Assembly (NCBI GenBank): GCA_963730115.1
Contig: CAVSQM010000004.1
Span: forward strand, 744,001-808,000
Source of the DNA: DASQFQ01 sp963730115
GTDB lineage: Bacteria > Actinomycetota > Thermoleophilia > Solirubrobacterales > Solirubrobacteraceae
DNA: 64,000 nt
Direction: 5' to 3'
The translations under genes were made by a program, and so were the position numbers. Below the pieces are notes generated by a model that was given only the letters and a program-made list of their open reading frames with translations, was not told the origin of the DNA and ran no database searches. Positions 63,410-64,000 of the stretch are shown here, one piece after another; positions within the stretch are counted from its first letter, which is position 1; each line of letters opens with the position of its first letter.

Positions 63410-64000
63410 GACGGCCCCGACCCCCACTCCGCCGCCTCCGGATCGGCAGCGAGCAGCGCCGCGCCGATCATCCCCGACTCCCCGCCGAACGAGGTCGCCA
63501 CCACGCGGACCATGTCCTTCGCCGGCGACAGCGCGCGCCGCATCAAGACGTCGCGCGCCGGCCCCAGCAGCAGCTCGCCCGTCGCGATCACGCCGCCGCC
63601 GATGACCACGACCTCGGGGTTGAAGATGTTGACCAGGTTCGCGATCCCCACCCCCAGCCGCTCGCCGACCACCCGCACCGCGGCCGCCGCCACCGGGTCG
63701 CCGTCGAAGGCCAGCTCGGTGATCAGCGGCCCCGTCAGCGCCCGCCCCTCCTCCAGCGCGACCCCCAGCGGCGTGTCGGGCTCGCGCGCCACCCGCAGCG
63801 CGGCCTCGCGCACCAGCGCCGTCCCCGACGCGACCGACTCGAGGCAGCCCCAGTTCGGGCAGTTGCCCTGGCACGGCGGGCCGTCGATGTCGACCACCAT
63901 GTGGCCCATCTCGGCGCCCGCGCCCGCCCAGCCGCGGTACAGACGACCGCCCAGCACGAGGCCGCCGCCGATCCCCGTCCCGATCGTGAGCAGCGCGACG
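63406..64000 (-). CDS. ROK family sugar kinase (glucokinase-like), partial
   Basis: The C-terminal 198 residues lie in the window; the start is beyond 64000. LLTIGTGIGGGLVLGGRLYR and GAEMGHMVVD are the ROK core, and the zinc motif is CQGNCPNWGCLES. NIFNPEVVVIGGGVIATGEL and GMIGAALLA complete the fold. Probably phosphorylates glucose or an N-acyl sugar. Stop overlaps the rsmI start. Confidence 0.93.
   Translation of the reverse strand, partial: VALLTIGTGIGGGLVLGGRLYRGWAGAGAEMGHMVVDIDGPPCQGNCPNWGCLESVASGTALVREAALRVAREPDTPLGVALEEGRALTGPLITELAFDGDPVAAAAVRVVGERLGVGIANLVNIFNPEVVVIGGGVIATGELLLGPARDVLMRRALSPAKDMVRVVATSFGGESGMIGAALLAADPEAAEWGSGPS

Overview
The window is 64 kb of very GC-rich DNA with dense, mostly minus-strand genes that overlap by 4 bases (ATGA, GTGA, TTGA, CTGA). 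Six tandem Mce/MlaD genes, an R2lox oxidase, CsrA, PucR, and the orders glmU-prs ... rplY-pth ... mfd-PPIase-mazG-eno-ftsB and metG-tatD-rsmA-ispE point to an actinobacterium. Thermoleophilia (Solirubrobacter/Conexibacter-like) is my best guess; this is inference from gene content, not from a marker-gene comparison.

Layout. 1-9.1 kb: a gene end, then six overlapping mce genes read leftward, with a small zinc-ribbon gene upstream and no YrbE/MlaE permease or ATPase in view. 9.4-21.9 kb: a mixed block with an LtrA-like membrane protein overlapping tRNA-Leu, an ECF sigma factor carrying its own zinc-finger domain, CsaA, R2lox, Lrp-domain and UPF0173 proteins, SelD, a rhomboid-like protein, a YbdK-type ligase, a DUF2090 protein, a nuclease lipoprotein, CsrA and a GNAT enzyme. 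21.5-32.6 kb: a housekeeping run (ftsB, eno, mazG, a parvulin lipoprotein, mfd, a methyltransferase, a cytochrome c with a membrane partner, pth, rplY). 32.6-38.5 kb: a secreted GH2 enzyme, small proteins and an acyl-CoA synthetase. 38.49-40.23 kb: a small decayed island between two copies of a 16-bp direct repeat, one being the 3' end of prs. 40.2-42.7 kb: prs and glmU. 42.7-43.5 kb: tRNA-Gln followed by a shattered HNH endonuclease gene. 43.5-54.7 kb: envelope and signalling genes (S55-domain protein, TolB-like beta-propeller, aminotransferase, nucleoside phosphorylase, a Flp-pilin-like protein with a lipoprotein partner, class III cyclase, PucR regulator). 54.5-60.2 kb: the metG-tatD-rsmA-ispE-DedA/PAP2 operon. 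60.2-64 kb: cupins, VOC proteins, an M23-like protein, rsmI and the end of a ROK kinase.

Three features cut across the window. First, about 17 otherwise well-conserved genes, including the normally essential ispE, carry single-base frameshifts, mostly one extra G or C outside homopolymers. This looks like insertion-biased sequencing error rather than biology, and I join the pieces where the protein reads on. Second, two families of palindromic repeats sit at gene 3' ends and supply the last codons and stops of neighbouring genes. Third, several genes seem to start with CTG inside a CTGA overlap, and four convergent gene pairs share one CTAG for both stop codons.
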